From positions 1 through 6,220 of the forward strand of contig JAJYJR010000363.1 of NCBI GenBank assembly GCA_021789355.1: a stretch of DNA of 6,220 nucleotides, in the 5' to 3' direction. Shown piece by piece: positions 5,989 through 6,220 of the stretch (position 1 is its first letter; each line of letters begins with the position of its first letter). Both the position numbers and the translations under genes were made by a program. The notes under the pieces are model-generated. The model ran no database searches. It saw only the letters and a program-made list of their open reading frames with translations, and was not told the DNA's origin. The stretch comes from Chloroflexota bacterium (GTDB taxonomy: Bacteria > Chloroflexota > Limnocylindria > Limnocylindrales > CSP1-4).

Positions 5989-6220
5989 GTCGCGATCGCC
6001 GAGTCGAGGCCGCGTGTCCGGCGACCTGGCCGCGGGGGACAGGAACCTATCGCGACCGCTGGGGCTCGCGCTGATTCCGAACCATGCCTAACTGCTTGCT
6101 GGGTATCCAGACATCTCAGGTTGTCGTTCCCGCTCGCCCTGAGGCGGCCGGGCCCACGGACCTCGCTCGTTGCCACCGCCCTCGTGCCCGGCCCTCGAAG
6201 GGCCGTGAGGGCTCGGCACA
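5989..6220. other. Upstream intergenic region without a recognised gene
   Basis: I see no supported coding sequence here. A minus-strand 63-codon frame at 5985-6176 overlaps the candidate promoter, has no clear ribosome binding site and reads as Arg/Gly/Ser-rich low-complexity sequence, so I leave it out. The stretch holds a strong compound hairpin at 6178-6212 and possibly the start or end of a neighbour beyond the right edge. Confidence 0.6.
6178..6212. terminator. Compound GC-rich hairpin at the right edge, possible terminator
   Basis: CGGCCCT (6189-6195) pairs perfectly with AGGGCCG (6199-6205) around a CGA loop. Outside it GCCCTC (6178-6183) pairs with GAGGGC (6207-6212), so two stems are stacked across a small asymmetric internal loop. 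The 13 pairs are almost all G-C. There is no T-tract on either strand. It could end transcription of a gene lying to the right and reading leftwards, which would keep that transcript out of the lipoprotein promoter. Orientation cannot be settled from the window. Confidence 0.4.

Noticed and set aside
1344..6074. Very long plus-strand open frame (1,576 codons) antisense to the lipoprotein gene
   Set aside because: Its product is Ala/Arg/Gly/Val-rich low-complexity sequence without domains, it overlaps a gene with clear signal peptide and domain architecture, and high GC3 on the real strand removes stop codons from this antisense frame.
6073..6083. tRNA T-loop-like GGTTCGGAATC on the minus strand
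   Set aside because: The flanks do not form a T-stem and no acceptor or anticodon arms can be folded around it.
5985..6176. Minus-strand 63-codon frame upstream of the lipoprotein gene
   Set aside because: Low-complexity product, no ribosome binding site, and it covers the candidate promoter.

Overview
The window looks like a piece of a high-GC, large-genome delta-proteobacterial (myxobacterial type) chromosome. This rests on strong G/C preference at third codon positions, a giant cysteine-rich lipoprotein of a style common in Myxococcota, and a GC-rich intergenic minisatellite. The taxon is inferred from style only; no marker gene is present.

One gene fills almost the whole window. It runs leftwards (minus strand) from an ATG at 5906 to a TAG at 447-449 and encodes a 1,819-residue secreted lipoprotein. 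In order, it has a lipoprotein signal peptide (Cys21), an ASH/choice-of-anchor-like beta domain, an 8-Cys linker, eight tandem 49-residue cysteine-rich repeats, a block of short 4-Cys modules, an NHL-like beta-propeller, an IPT/TIG-like domain, then a second set of 4-Cys block, propeller and TIG domain, and a C-terminal beta-rich domain ending in Cys-x-x-Gly-Trp-Ser-Cys-Pro. I count about 140 cysteines by hand. The architecture suggests an extracytoplasmic, disulfide-stabilised, rod-like surface or adhesion protein. Its actual function is not recognisable.

Right of the gene (5907-6220) lies its upstream region: a Shine-Dalgarno GGAG six bases before the ATG, a perfect 6-bp hairpin in the predicted leader, a perfect TTGACA -35 element with a poor -10, and a strong compound hairpin at the right edge. 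I see no gene there.

Left of the gene (1-446) is non-coding. Two GC-rich hairpins lie shortly after the stop codon and may end transcription. Beyond them is a 42-bp tandem repeat array with five almost identical copies at 21-230 that decays into diverged copies towards the gene. Each junction of the fresh copies carries a near-perfect palindrome centred on GGTACC or its variant.

No defence system, mobile element, RNA gene or CRISPR array is visible. The points of most interest are the minisatellite, the dimeric (294-bp) growth pattern of the 49-residue repeats, the duplicated propeller module, and the drift in codon use towards the C-terminus.
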